Source: Pollenia angustigena
Lineage: Eukaryota > Arthropoda > Insecta > Diptera > Polleniidae
Assembly (NCBI GenBank): GCA_930367215.1
Contig: OV884059.1
Coordinates: 72,263,393-72,327,392 of the forward strand
Reading direction: 5' to 3'
DNA length: 64,000 nucleotides
Of the stretch, positions 33,493 through 45,067 are shown piece after piece; position 1 is the first letter of the stretch; each line of letters opens with the position of its first letter. A model generated the notes under the pieces. It was not told the origin of the DNA and ran no database searches. It worked only from the letters and a program-made list of their open reading frames with translations. A program made the position numbers and the translations under genes.

Positions 33493-33500
33493 GTAGACAT

Positions 33501-34555
33501 ACAATATATTTTTTAAAGTTCTTTAGTGATTTTTTTTTACATTGATGAAGGAATGAGCAAACAAAAATTTTTTTTTGGAAAGCTTCTAACTAGTATTGTT
33601 GTTGTTGCTTGGCAATTTTGACGAATAGCCTGTGTGTGTATCAGAGAACTGCAAAATCACAAGTTTTTTTGATTTATTCATACGCTCAAATTTACATTCA
33701 CTCTTTGCCTGCAAAAAAAAGTTAAACGTTGGTAAGTTTTACATCGTTTCGTACACATTTGATTTTTGCATGTGTGCGTTTTTTATTGAAAGTGCTTTGT
33801 TCGCGTTTTTTGTTGCGCACGCAATATAACTTAATTGTGTTAAGTCAAAAGGCACACATTCATATACTTTTGCATTCAAGTTGTCATTGTCTACTCGATG
33901 AGACGCTTTGTGAACATTAACAACAATAAACCACTCGATGAGACGCTTTGTTAAAATTAACAACAATAACAAGAATACATTGTACATACAGAACTACTGT
34001 ATTTTTTAAGAAATGATAAAAAAAGTCTTCTGTTTCTATGGAAATTGTTTGTACCTACATATGTATTTGCGTTTAGTTTCATTTCAATTTTTTTTTCTTG
34101 TACTACATGGTAACTGCTGAATGCCTACATGAGTAATAATTGCTTGATTTCTGGCTTTTTTGTTTGTATTTTTTTTTTCTTTGCCAAAACAATCATTGTC
34201 GGACCAAACACACACACATCTTAATTGACAAACGAAGCTAAACGATGGAATAAATAACAAAGCACGATGTGCATTATTTGAATGACTGCAAACCAGCAGC
34301 TAATGTTTGCGGTTGCGCAAGTTTGGTTGTATGACCGCAAGCGAGTGTATTTGTTGGTGTTCATTTACTGCGATTTTTTTGCAATCGCACAAAGCCGTTC
34401 TCTGGTGTTTATTGTATACATGTTTGGTTCTTGTAAACATTTTTTGTTGGCTGTTTGTTTTTTTGTTTCGTCAAAAACACATACATACATATTTTGTTTT
34501 TGCAAAAAAAAGTTTTGTTGTATTTACCAGACAAAATGGCGCTGAATTCAACTGA
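33501..34555. other. Low-complexity stretch, possible unique host DNA
   Basis: T/G-rich, with no terminal repeats. Several overlapping frames (33632-33829, 34282-34545, 34307-34555) are low-complexity Phe/Cys/Leu-rich and look like chance. A tandem duplication lies at 33892-33970. Confidence 0.4.
33892..33970. repeat. Tandem duplication of ~47 bp
   Basis: ACTCGATGAGACGCTTTGT followed by AACATTAACAACAATAA occurs twice in succession with a few differences. Confidence 0.8.
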
Positions 34556-34815
34556 AACAAACGAGCATTAATGTGCTGAACCGAATATAACGAAGTTTTT
34601 GATTTTTACGGAAAACCGAATGCAATGAAATGTTCATATCCTTATGTTGAGTTGGATTAGTACAGTATTTTTTTTTTAATGAACGAAGATCACACAAAGT
34701 ACAACGTTTTCTTTTTAGCGTATTTACTACTCAAACACTATTAGACTTTGTGTTTTCCATATTTCTACCGTACCGAACACTAAAGAACATTATTAAATGT
34801 TTATTTTCGAGACCT
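34556..34815 (-). mobile_element. Inverted, decayed copy of the CAGTGTTCGAAAATAAACA hAT family
   Basis: Reads on the minus strand as CGAAAATAAACATTTAATAATG, AGTGTTCGGTACGGTAGAAA, then AACTCAACATAAGGATATGAACATTT and CATTCGGTTTTCC. It corresponds to 33003-33160. The outermost bases are altered. Confidence 0.55.
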
Positions 34816-36069
34816 CTTTTAAACATTTCAGGTTTATACACGTACATTAATATTTAATAATTCAATAAACTTTAAACTTTTCAAAAAACATCCGTTCAAA
34901 ATTCTCTTATTTAATTTGTTAAATTCTGTTTTACATTTTTTTTTTTTGTTAACTAAAACAATTCAAAATCTCTTTCATATATCACCTCTTAATTACCACT
35001 CATCGTAAAGTCCCTAAAGAAACATTTTTAAATTGTTGTTACAACACTGGTACTCGTACTGGCCACTGCAATTGGGAAAACATTGCAAAGCAAAATAATA
35101 AAAATTGGATGAGAGAAAAATGTTGGGTTAACACGAATTACAAATACAGTACAGTTAAACAGTATACTCTAAGAAATTCTAATGGTTAATTATCACAAAT
35201 TTTACAGAGATTTGTAACTCTGCTAAAAACTATTTTTTTAACTTTTCTTTAAAACTGTGTTCTAAACAGCCCACTTAACCAGTTGTTTTTTTTGTGTAGC
35301 ATGCTACAGACAAAATAACAGGGCAACACTTAAAACAATAAAAAAAGTAAAATGCAAAAAATCTAAAACAAATGACAACAAAATTTGTCAATTTATTGAC
35401 ACATCGTTAGTCTACTCCAAAGGGAAAAATTCCTCCTCACCTCTACAAAAACAATAAACAATGTAAAGCTCTTACATAATCTAGGAAAAAAATCCCAGCA
35501 AGCAATTGTCTACAAGCAATGGAAAGTGAATTTTTTTCGTGAAATATAACAATTATAAAGACTTGCTTATTCAAAAGCCGTTATTTAGCCAATTTTTCGC
35601 CGCATTCCTGTTGATCGATGTTGAAGATAATAACAAAATAAGATTCTAAGTAAAAAATAGAAAAAACACTGTTAAAAAGAGTAAAAGTGCTGTTAATTTA
35701 ACCAACCTTTATTGGTTTGTAAGCTCTGGTTACCCTGGTTAACCAGGAGAACTTGTTGCTCTCTCTTAATTTTTTTTTGCTTGTAAAAAAAATTCTCAAT
35801 TATCTGCATATAAAATAAAAAAAACTTATTGTACATTTTCTGACAATTTTGAATTTTTAATAAGACTCTCTTTCTCTATTCCATGTACTTTATTAATGTT
35901 GCTTGATTTTTATGTCGTGCTCAGTAGCAAACGAAAACTTCCGTACTGTTAAGTTTCTTTATGAACGATTTCGATCGTATAGTTTTATATTTTGCTCATT
36001 TTAACCATTTTTGTAAGTCTTTTTTAATTCGAGTACTTTCTCGATTCGAAAGCAATTTTATATCTAATA
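34816..36069. other. A/T-rich stretch, nothing recognised
   Basis: A short CTGGTTACCCTGGTTAACCAG imperfect palindrome lies at about 35726-35746. No ORF of note. Confidence 0.45.
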
Positions 36070-36733
36070 GCTTAACCCGGTGCGCTTCGCTACACTGCTT
36101 TAACCACTTTATCGGTTGAGATATATTTATGTCCTGTTCGTCGATAGCGAATGAAGTCTTCGTTCGCTTAAATTACATTTAAAACAAAAACAAATTATAA
36201 AATGTTGTTTTTGTTTTGCATGTTAGTTAAGCGAACGAAGTCTTCATTCGCTATCGACGAACAGGCCATTAATATATGCATCCTATCGAAGGTATTTCCC
36301 CCCTGCGCCTACCCGCTTTATTTTTATTTTCAATAGTGTAGTATACCATAAGAGTCACTTCTACAAAGTTTGAACATTCTCACTATAACAGTTCTTAAGA
36401 TATGCGATATTAAATATTGGCGTCCTATGGGGGAAACCACTTCCCCCGCTGCTACTTTATTTCAATTGTAGGGATCAGAATATCCTACTACGAAAAGTTC
36501 AACAAAATGCGTGAAGCGACTCTTAAGATATGCGATATTTAATATTGGCATCCAATGGGGAGTACCAATTCCCCTGCCCCTATCGAAAAAATAAGTAGCC
36601 TATTTTATTTTTAGGGCTCACGTGATGCAACTGTATTTCAGGAACATCGGTTCAGTAGTTTAGGAGTCTATAAGCCAACATGCAAACAAACAAACAAACA
36701 TACAAACATTTTTCATTTTTATATATATAGATT
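36070..36733 (+). repeat. RTE/SINE-like non-coding repeat
   Basis: It opens CTTAACCCGGTGCGCTTCGC and ends with GGTTCAGTAGTTTAGGAGTC, an (ACAAACA)n-like run and TATATATATAG. This head and tail are typical of insect RTE-type elements and their dependent SINEs. In between are three ~130-bp units sharing TTCCCCC/TTCCCCT and CTTAAGATATGCGATATT (36394, 36522). A hairpin (36133-36265) is inserted near the start. No coding sequence. Confidence 0.5.
36133..36265. mobile_element. Near-perfect hairpin (foldback MITE), 133 bp
   Basis: Arms of 39 bases, CCTGTTCGTCGATAGCGAAT...TTCGTTCGCTTAA and its complement, differ at one base. The loop side continues AAACAAAAACAA...TTGTTTTTGTTTT, adding partial pairing. 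The loop segment ATTACATTTAAAACAAAAAC also occurs at 50845-50870. Confidence 0.7.
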
Positions 36734-37992
36734 ATTTCAGTCAATACTGAACGAATCGAAATTATTTTTTTCAGTGTTATAAAGCATTAATTTGAGTTTC
36801 ACTATACTGAAAAAGTACTCTATTACGACTGCCAGAATGAGGCTCCAGTTTTAATTCATTTCTGTGGAAAAAACAAGATTTACCACGCTAAGAGTTACAA
36901 TTTCCCGACAGATTTAAAATTTCTGTAAACCTATTGAGTCTTGTAAAGACTCAATAATGACGAATGCAATAAAATGTGTTCTGTGGGTTATGTCACACAT
37001 CTATTCACATCTATATGTACATATACATATATACAAACAATTATACACGCAAACATAGACACCACAGCAACAATGTTGACAAATAAAATATAAATGAATT
37101 TAGCAAACAGTTTGAAGAGGAGACGTGTTAGAAAAACACAAAACAAAGCAAAATTACGAACAATAAAAATTGAATGAATAAAAAAAAATTCTTTAACATT
37201 GCTAATGGCCAGACAATGGCAATTTGCCTCAAACTACTGGAAAATAAAAAAAAAAAAAACAAAAATCACTCTTCAAAAAAATACACAGTTGATGGTGACA
37301 CCAAACAACTCCCACCCCTGTTCATGAAAAAGAAACAAGCTAAGAGGCACTAGCGACATAAAAAACACAGAATTCTTCTACAATTTAGTTTTAACGGTGA
37401 CAAAATGACATTTACGTCAACTCAAAAACGTTAAAATGTTGGCAAAAACTGAGAAAACGCTTTCACTAAATTCTTACACAAAAAAGGTTTACACGACAAC
37501 AATAACAATAACTAAAATAGCAAAAAAAATTTTTTTTTTATTTAAGCAGTTTTTTAAAAGAAGATTCTTGGGAAAACTTGTTTGTTTTCAACTTTGATGA
37601 TGATTTTTTTTGTTGTTATTGCCCTTTGTGTGTAAATTGTTGGGGTAATAAGGGTTAATATATAAAAATAAAAAAACCCTTTGGAGCAGTTAAATTATTT
37701 AAATGATTGTTGTCATTTTATTTTCTCATTTCATACGAAAATGAGGCTAATAAAAATAATTGAGAAATATCAGCGTCTTAACGTGTGCCACATTGGCATG
37801 GAAAATAATGACCTCATTATTTCTACGTTAAATGTCTAATAACAATTTGTAAAAAAGTGATTTTAGAAAAGTTCAAAGATTAGGAAAACTAGCAAAAGTT
37901 TAGATATTATGGTCTGAATCAGGCAGCAGTGATATATCGATATTCAATAGCTGATTACTTTTATTTTGTGATTTACGACACTTTTTATATGA
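36734..37992. other. A/T-rich stretch, nothing recognised
   Basis: Contains a small stem (ATTGAGTCTT-GTA-AAGACTCAAT, 36933-36955) of the kind of a simple hairpin, and (A)n runs. No coding signal; could be intronic or intergenic host sequence. Confidence 0.4.
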
Positions 37993-38000
37993 GATGTAAC

Positions 38001-39450
38001 CAGGGCTGCCAGAAAAATTTGAGAAGAAATCGTCAATTTCCTGAGAAAAAATTAAAAAAATCGTCTTTTACGTTTCGCAAAATCGGAAAACTTAAAATTT
38101 AGTTTTTTAATTATTATTATTAAACTAATTGTTGTTAAAGCTTGAGCACTAGCTCTATGTGTACATTTGTCCTTCAAGTTGTGCTGAAAAAGGTCAACAG
38201 GAAAAGGAAAGACAAACATGAAAGAAGCAAAAATGTACTTTGGACTTCAAGAAGAATTATTGACAAAAAGTACGAAAAAACAGAGGTAAAAGGAAAAACA
38301 TGTAAAATGAATTAAAAATGGATAATCATTCAAAAAACAAATTTCGATCTACCAAAGGTTAAAATACCATTTGGTTTAAGGATTGATGTTTGACTATTGA
38401 CGTCAGCAGTCGTCGATGGCTGCGAGTGTAAGACGGCAAATCCCTCTGGGGAGATCGAGTGGTAGCGATCGAAGCATGTCAATGTAACCAGCCGCCTGGG
38501 TTCGAAACTCAGGTCAGTCAAGAATAAATGATTATCAATAACAATTTTAATTAATTTTAATGTTGTAAAATTCCTTTCTTCATACAAATAATGTTTGTTC
38601 GATTTTTGAAAAAAAAACAACATCGAACAAAACATAATTACTTCATACCCAGCTAGCAGGGAGTCTCACGAAGATCGTCTTTGATCGTCAATGACCGAAC
38701 TTTTTAAACGTAGAAGATTCCTCATATGGGAAAGACTTCAATCGTTTAAGACGTGGGTAAAGATTATCTAACGAGCATTTCATGTCAAGAATCGTATGAG
38801 ACTCATGTAGATATTATCTTACTACCCGTCAAATTGTTGAAAATATCATTTATACAGGGAGTCGTAAAAGGTTCATTCGATGATGGTTTGACGAAAGATA
38901 AACAAAGTGTAACATTGTTGTTTTTGTACTTTGAAAATAATCATTTAAAGATTTTCTTAAGACTTGCATATTACAGCCGAACCTAAACAAAAGCGGCACG
39001 CGTTTTCTAGTTTTTGAATAGAGTGGCCTCAATGCTTTGCAATTGGAAAACCGATTTGGACAGCTCGTTTAATAGTGAAGTCTGCCGCTATTGTTAATTA
39101 ATAATGGCAATTTAGCTATTTTTTGGTCAATCAATCGTTTTTATCTCTATTTTTATTTATAATTTGTAGGTTTTATTAAACAAGAAAGCTATTACTACTG
39201 TTCGTGACAAAACTTGGGCGCTCTTGCTTTGGTATGGCATATGGCAGCCTTCCGATCCTGTTAAGATACGGCTGTTAACCATTCAAAGATTAAAAAACGA
39301 AATTGTCAGAAAATTTAGTGTTTTATTCAGAATTTGCAGACTAAAAAAATCGTCACTTTTTAGAAAAAAATCAGCAAATCGGCACTTTGCTAAGTCCGGA
39401 ACAAAAAAAATCGTCGAAATGACGCTAACTCGTCAAATCTGGCAGCCCTG
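38001..39450. mobile_element. Non-autonomous hAT element carrying a SINE, 1450 bp
   Basis: Ends CAGGGCTGCCAGA and TCTGGCAGCCCTG, with an exact 8-bp duplication GATGTAAC (37993-38000, 39451-39458). AAAATCGTC-type motifs repeat near both ends (38030, 38060, 39348, 39405). A SINE-like repeat occupies about 38113-38600. No transposase; the 77-aa frames inside have no motif. Confidence 0.93.
38113..38600 (+). repeat. tRNA-like SINE family, copy 2
   Basis: Shares its whole length with 54957-55520 in reverse: GTGTACATTTGTCCTTCAAG, GTGCTGAAAAAGGTCAACAG, TTTCGATCTACCAAA, GACGTCAGCAGTCGTCGATG and the 3' body. GATCGAGTGGTAGCGATCG (38453-38471) resembles a polymerase III box A of Ser/Leu tRNAs, and GGGTTCGAAACTC (38498-38510) resembles box B; the spacing of about 45 bases is right. 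It is not a working tRNA, since no acceptor stem pairs. Confidence 0.6.
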
Positions 39451-40073
39451 GATGTAACGTTTGAAAATGATTGGATTAAACAAATTTTAAACCGATTTTT
39501 TTTTGGGATATTTATAAACATTTCAAACATAGTTTAAATAAATAAGCAAAATATATCTTTATTAGTAAAATAAATAAACACAGAAATAATTATAAATTGC
39601 CTGTAATACCAAATTTATACCAAATTCATAGAATCAAGCCAACAATGTATTGAATTTGCACCAACTACTAAGATGATTATAGATTTATAAAAATTTTAAA
39701 TTGTGAATATTATTTTTCCATAAATGATATTTTTAATTTTAATTAGAAAATAGTCAAAAAACTTTCCCAACAACAATTCAACAAGTTTTAATTATATTAT
39801 TTCCAATAATTTTTTTATTTTATTTAATATTTTAATTGAAAATTTATTTCAAAACAACTGAATTGTTAACAAAAAAAAAATTTATACAATTATCACATTA
39901 ATTAAATTGAAATACTTTTTAAACAATTTTTTTAATTGATAAAAAACTACTAATTTTTTCTGTAAAGAATATAATCAGTTTAAGTGCAGGAGTCCAGAAC
40001 AAAATATAATAGAAACGCATAATGGTACCCGGGTACCTTGTCGTATGGTTAAGGGTGTTGGAAGTATGTTGTC
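39451..40073. other. A/T-rich stretch, nothing recognised
   Basis: Very A/T-rich (poly-A/T runs); no frame or repeat of note. Confidence 0.5.
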
Positions 40074-40280
40074 ATGCTACGTCAATTTTGGTTTAATAAT
40101 TTTTTCAAAGCTGTGAAAATTACTAAAGCATCAAAAATTAGGATCTTGCAAAAAGTTTCAAGTATGCCACTTTTATCAATTTCTAAAAACAAAGTTAACA
40201 TGGAGAGACGACGAGCCAGACGGACGGATGGACATTTTTACATCTGTGATTCTGAGTGGATCGGTATACAAACATATGCC
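40074..40280 (-). repeat. Family B fragment, inverted
   Basis: Reverse complement gives GTATACCGATCCACTCAGAATCAC and GTCCATCCGTCCGTCTGGC, matching 12343-12402 in order. Heavily mutated. Confidence 0.5.
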
Positions 40281-40291
40281 TGAAAAGACCA

Positions 40292-40500
40292 AATATGGCC
40301 TATAAACTTAAAAAATGCTCTTTAATCTAAATTATGCAAAAAATGCTGCAAACGGTAAAATATGCAAAAATATGCATTAACAAACCGATGTCAAAATTCA
40401 TAAAAGGCGCTAAAACGGATAAATATGTTGTTTCTGCCTTCATGGGTCGCACAAGGAAAAACATGCAAAATGCATATTTATGGTTTCTCTGCTTTTAACT
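40292..40500 (+). repeat. Dispersed A/T-rich repeat, partner of 16690-16925
   Basis: AAACGGTAAAATATGC, ATGCATTAACAAACCGATG, CTAAAACGGATAAATATG and GCACAAGGAAAAACATGCA match the other copy in reverse orientation. Confidence 0.6.
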
Positions 40501-41099
40501 CTCAGGAGTTATTAAATCCGCTGAACGTAGAGGCCAGACCGAAGCCTTTGAGACACCTGCAGTATATGATGCAGCTCTATCTTAAAAATTAAAATACTTA
40601 TGTCACAAAAAATATGGAAATTATTCTTTCGGACGGAGTATCGAAAGAATATTAGTTAAGTCTTTCAAACAGTTCACTTCAGTGTACAGAATGACTTACT
40701 TAGATTAATCTTAGAAAATTATTCTGAGTTCATTAGGGTGCCAAAAGGTCTTACACAGTTGAACTAAAATAATTTGTTTAAAAGCTTTATATAGATTGCT
40801 TTTTAGTGTAATTATCTTTATTATCCTTCTTTTGAGTCATTGGTTACAACAAATAAAAAAAATTCACATTTATGACAGTCATAAGTCCCTAAAAAGTAAC
40901 AACAAATTTTTTACAAAGGTCAAGAAATGTAAGAATATCAAATATTTTAACATTATGATGTTTTTATTGTTAATGCGAAAAACTTTTCTTTTGCTTGTTA
41001 CTCAACATATTATCCTTGTATTCCCTAGACAATTTACAGTGTTGGTAAAATAAAATGGTTGGAAAGGATGTATCAAGAAGGCTACTTAGGAAATGTTTT

Positions 41100-41440
41100 T
41101 TTCTTAAAGAACATTTTTTATGTGTATAAAAATTAGGAATTTTCAAACATAAGACCAATTAAAGGTGGAGTTCCTAAGGGCAGTGTTTTAGGACTAACAC
41201 TACACGATTCATACTTGTAATATGCCATACTAACAAAATATTACAGTTGCAACTTACACAGATGGAACTGCGCTAAAAGCATCGGCGATATGTCCTAATC
41301 ATTAAATAGAGCATTTAATAAATAACAACAGTGGTTACAAAAGTGAAAAATTAAATAAAAACTTCAAAGTCTTCTCACATAATATAATGTCCTTACAAGA
41401 GAAATTTGTCCGCCTGTTGCACTTAATGGAATGCATAATT
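41100..41440 (+). pseudogene. Jockey-type LINE fragment, RT motifs B and C
   Basis: KGGVPKGSVLG at about 41164-41196 is RT motif B (GVPQGSVLGP). ATYTDGTALKASAI at about 41250-41290 is motif C (TFADDTAILS), with the catalytic ADD changed to TDG. A short LQEKFVRLLHLME segment follows near 41392. Stops and indels separate these. The Jockey element at 62048-63835 has the same motifs in better condition. Flanks outside this range are not recognisable. Confidence 0.65.
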
Positions 41441-42488
41441 TATTTATTTATTTCAGCTATAAGGACCTTAAGAATAAAATTCTTTTTTTTCGAACAATTT
41501 GTCAGAAAAAACAAAGCTACCGTATGAAATACGTGTGTAAACGAGGTATAAGCTTTAGTGCAATTAATTCGTTAAACTCCATTTTAAATTTATTTCAAAT
41601 TTCAATTTGTTTTTAATGATTATTGTGCCAAAACAATACATAAAAACAACTTTTTTCATATGTTAACTCCGTGATTTTTTATACATGTGGCAGCTCGGCT
41701 AAATTTTGACTGAAAAATTAATATATGTGGCAGCACAGTTTAGTCTTATCCGGACAAAATTTAAATTAAACCAATTAAAGTTGAAAATGTTTCGAACAAA
41801 ACTATTTCTCTCTCTCTTAGAAAGAGAGACAACAACCTACATAAAAAAAAGTAAAAACTGTCCACACAAGAAATTTGTTCGGAAACAATGGGTGAATTCA
41901 CCTCAAAGGAAAACCATAATGAAGCTTAGCTCCGGATATCTTTCAAGACTAAGTTATCATACTAAAATATTTTCTATTAGTCTACCAGATGAAACAGAAG
42001 CATTACGTATGAAAACATGTTTTAGATTGCATACAGAACAAATTCAATGTAAAATCGTCGAAAAAAAGATTGGTTTTATATTTCTCGGTAGTGAGTCTTC
42101 TTCATAGTTACTTCATGTTGTTAATTAAACATTATTCTGCAATAACTTGCGAACAAAATTTTTTTCTTTTAAACAACTTTAATTTAAGTTAATTTAACGC
42201 TACAGTTGAGTTAGAGCAAAATGACATTGATATTGAAATAACACTACTAATCAATTTAAATGAAAGTTATTTCAAGTTAAAACAACGTGAATTTAGAATC
42301 AATTTGTTTTGAGTTTGAAATACCAGTGAGAAGAAGCTTCAAAGACAACATTTGTATGAATTTTAGAATATTTCTTAACACTTACTCCTGGAACCAGAGA
42401 GAGGAGAATGTTATTTTTTCTTCTTCCTGTTATACATCTTTAACTTTTTTTTGTATTCCCCTTTCTTTACAGAAGCATTCAACAATTC
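41441..42488. other. Nothing recognised; includes a 133-aa open frame
   Basis: The frame 41706-42107 (plus) is Lys-rich with no domain I recognise, no homologue in the window and no splice or promoter context. Its ATG is preceded by ordinary A/T-rich DNA. ATATGTGGCAGC occurs at 41685 (TACATG form) and 41725. I treat the frame as probably chance. Confidence 0.35.
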
Positions 42489-42627
42489 TGTGGTCACAAG
42501 CGGTAACCGCCTAAGAGGGGTAAGAATCTCATATTCTGAATTACTTTTTTTCTAATAAATTCTAATAAATTTAAGTGTATTTTTTCAAAAAATAATTTGA
42601 ATTAGGCGGTTATGGCTTGTGACCACC
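42489..42627. mobile_element. MITE with GTGGTCACAAGC ends, 139 bp
   Basis: GTGGTCACAAGCGGTAACCG then CCTAA is mirrored by TTAGGCGGTTATGGCTTGTG then ACCAC. Interior A/T-rich. Target duplication not evident. Confidence 0.65.
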
Positions 42628-42956
42628 TAATTAAAAGATACCAGCAGAATGGTCAGATTATGTTTTCGTCATCATCGTCCCCTTAAAAATTTAATGCATT
42701 AAACTAAATAATTTTAAGAAAAAGAATACGGGAATTTTTCTTCTCAATGAAAACAAAACAAGTCAAACTGGATTTTTATAATTTAATATTGAACTAGTTT
42801 TTTACACTTTTCATTTTATATTAATGTGAAAAAATTATAGCGGGTTTCTCTTTTGATGGAAGTACTCTTGAAAACCTTGTTAATCTTTTTAATTGAAAAA
42901 TCCCAGAAAAGCTGTAGTAAAAATATATGTTGAATTTACTAAAACAGTTGACGAAA

Positions 42957-42977
42957 CTCTCTCTCTCTCTCTCTCTC
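42957..42977. repeat. (CT)n microsatellite
   Basis: Ten CT units in a row. Confidence 0.9.
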
Positions 42978-43075
42978 ATTCTTTCACTCTGCAGATTCTT
43001 TAAATTACAGTACATAAGAAAAAGACTCTCACGCTTTGTATTGAAAATAGTATTTAATAAAAAAGAGCTGTAAAC

Positions 43076-44381
43076 TAGGTTATTCATTCGGTTAACCGTC
43101 AATCGGTTAACCGATTAATTACTTCCCGATTAACTGATCGGTTAATTTCAAATTGGCTTTTTTCGATTAACCGATGTACATATTTTGTTGTGTTTTTAAT
43201 TATTTTTTTCGTCTCATATACAAAATGATTGTGTTTAGCAAATATTTTTTTATACCAAGAAAGAATGTGTTCAGTGACCTTCAGTTTAACCCATTTTCAG
43301 CCGACCGGTGACTTAAATTACAATGTTTTTAAATTTTTTTTATCTTCATCATCGATCAGCAGGTATGTTGCGAAAAATGGATTAAATATTTGAGTGTTAA
43401 CACCGTTTTTTTCACGTTTCTCATACATATCTTCTCATATCAGTATTTTAACAGAATTTACCGAAACAATTAGAAGTGTTACAAATTTTAAAAAACTCTA
43501 ATGGCATAATGGATTATTTTATGTGTTTAAAGAAATCCTGGAAAAGGACTAAGAAATTAGATCTACGATAAGTAAAAAAAAATTTTTTCCGAGTTAAGTT
43601 TTGTCAAAACTAAAGAAAAGAATCGCTGTTATCCTAAACATTTAAACCAAATTACTTTTCTAAAAGATTATTTTATAAGATCTCCTTTAACTATTGAAAT
43701 AACTAATAAAATTATCTCGGTTTATTTTTTTATAAATACATATTTGGGGGATTCACAAGGTTGTCATAAAGTCTTAAAATAATTACAAGAAATATATATC
43801 GTCGGCTTAATATGCAAACCGGCTAAATGCACATTTTATGTAGTTTTTCTTCTATTTAAGTCTTGAAGTGTGTAAAAATAACTGTATTTTCCATTTTCTA
43901 TCAAACTGCAAATAGGAAAACTAAAAAGTTTTTTGTTTCTCCTGTAAAATGTGATGAAAGTGAGATAGCAGGTTTGTATAATAAGCCGACGATATGACTG
44001 TTGCGGGCTACCGCTTAAAATTTAGATTTCAACTGTACAAATTTTGTTTTTATTTATTGTAAATAATTGTAAAATATTATTTAGGATGTTATGACGATAG
44101 GACTTGATAGCACAGCACACCTTGTGTATTAATTGTTTTTTTTGTTTGCTCCTTTTAGTTCAAGAATTGTTATGTTTGGTATGTTATTGTTTTTTTTTAT
44201 TAATAAACTCCAAAAAATAAACAATTAATCCGTTTTTATATTGAAATTACTTAATTTATAAAAAAACTTGATTAAACGGTTAACCCATCAAAAACAAAAT
44301 TAACCGATTAAACCAAAACCTCGGTTAATTAATCGAGCGATTAACCGATTAAAGCAAAAGGTCGATTAAATGAATACCCTA
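43076..44381. mobile_element. hAT-like element with GGTTAACCGATTAA repeats, 1306 bp
   Basis: Left end TAGGTTATTCATTCGGTTAA; reverse complement of the right end TAGGGTATTCATTTAATCGA. The flanks CTGTAAAC (43068-43075) and CTTTAAAC (44382-44389) match at 7 of 8 bases. About 80 bases at each end are filled with CGGTTAACCGATTAA in both orientations, likely transposase binding sites. No transposase frame inside. Element 57140-58018 has related ends. Confidence 0.78.
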
Positions 44382-45067
44382 CTTTAAACTTAACACAAAG
44401 GGTGAACACCGCTAATAATTTTAAATAAAATCCATAATTTTGCAGAAATATACTACGATTTTCAATCAATTTTAATTCAAAAAATATATAACAAATAAAA
44501 GTCAAAAGGTTGTAGAATTATTGAATTATAACTACTTCAATAACTACGTACTGTTATTTTATTTAAGTACCTGTTATAAAATTTGCTTATTTTTGTATAA
44601 AAATATTTTTGATTTTTCTTAATAACATAGTGCAACATTTTGGAAGTCATCGATAGCAAACTTCTTCTCGTGTGGAATTTGTCGAAATACTTATCGTAAC
44701 TAACAAAACACTACTAATCACTTTGGAGTTTTCTTGTTTTAGCTGCTGTTCGAATTTTACAGTCTCGTTTTGTTAAAACTTTATTATTCCGAAGATCATG
44801 CAGTTTTTTATCACGGCTTTATATCGGAAACCAATTAGAACTTTGTTTCCTGTCTTTGGAACAGTTGTAGCTATAGACTAGATTGTAAACCGAATTAAGC
44901 CGAAAAAACTGCAACAGTTTTCATATAAATAAATTTTTCACAATTTCTGGTCCATAGATGCCAAACTTTGGACAATTAAGTAAAGTAATCTTCAGAAAAA
45001 ATACTCCTTATAATAGAATTCATACTTCTTCAGAATATAATATACATTTATATATATTGATTCCTAT
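44382..45067. other. A/T-rich stretch, nothing recognised
   Basis: No frame or repeat of note. Confidence 0.45.

Noticed and set aside
33632..34555. Several Phe/Cys/Leu-rich frames
   Set aside because: Low-complexity T/G-rich DNA gives open frames by chance; overlapping frames on both strands are equally long.
38453..38510. A functional tRNA gene
   Set aside because: Box A- and box B-like sequence only; no acceptor or anticodon stem forms, and the segment is repeated as part of a SINE-like family.
41706..42107. 133-aa plus frame as a host gene
   Set aside because: No recognisable domain, Lys-rich A/T-biased composition, no supporting context.
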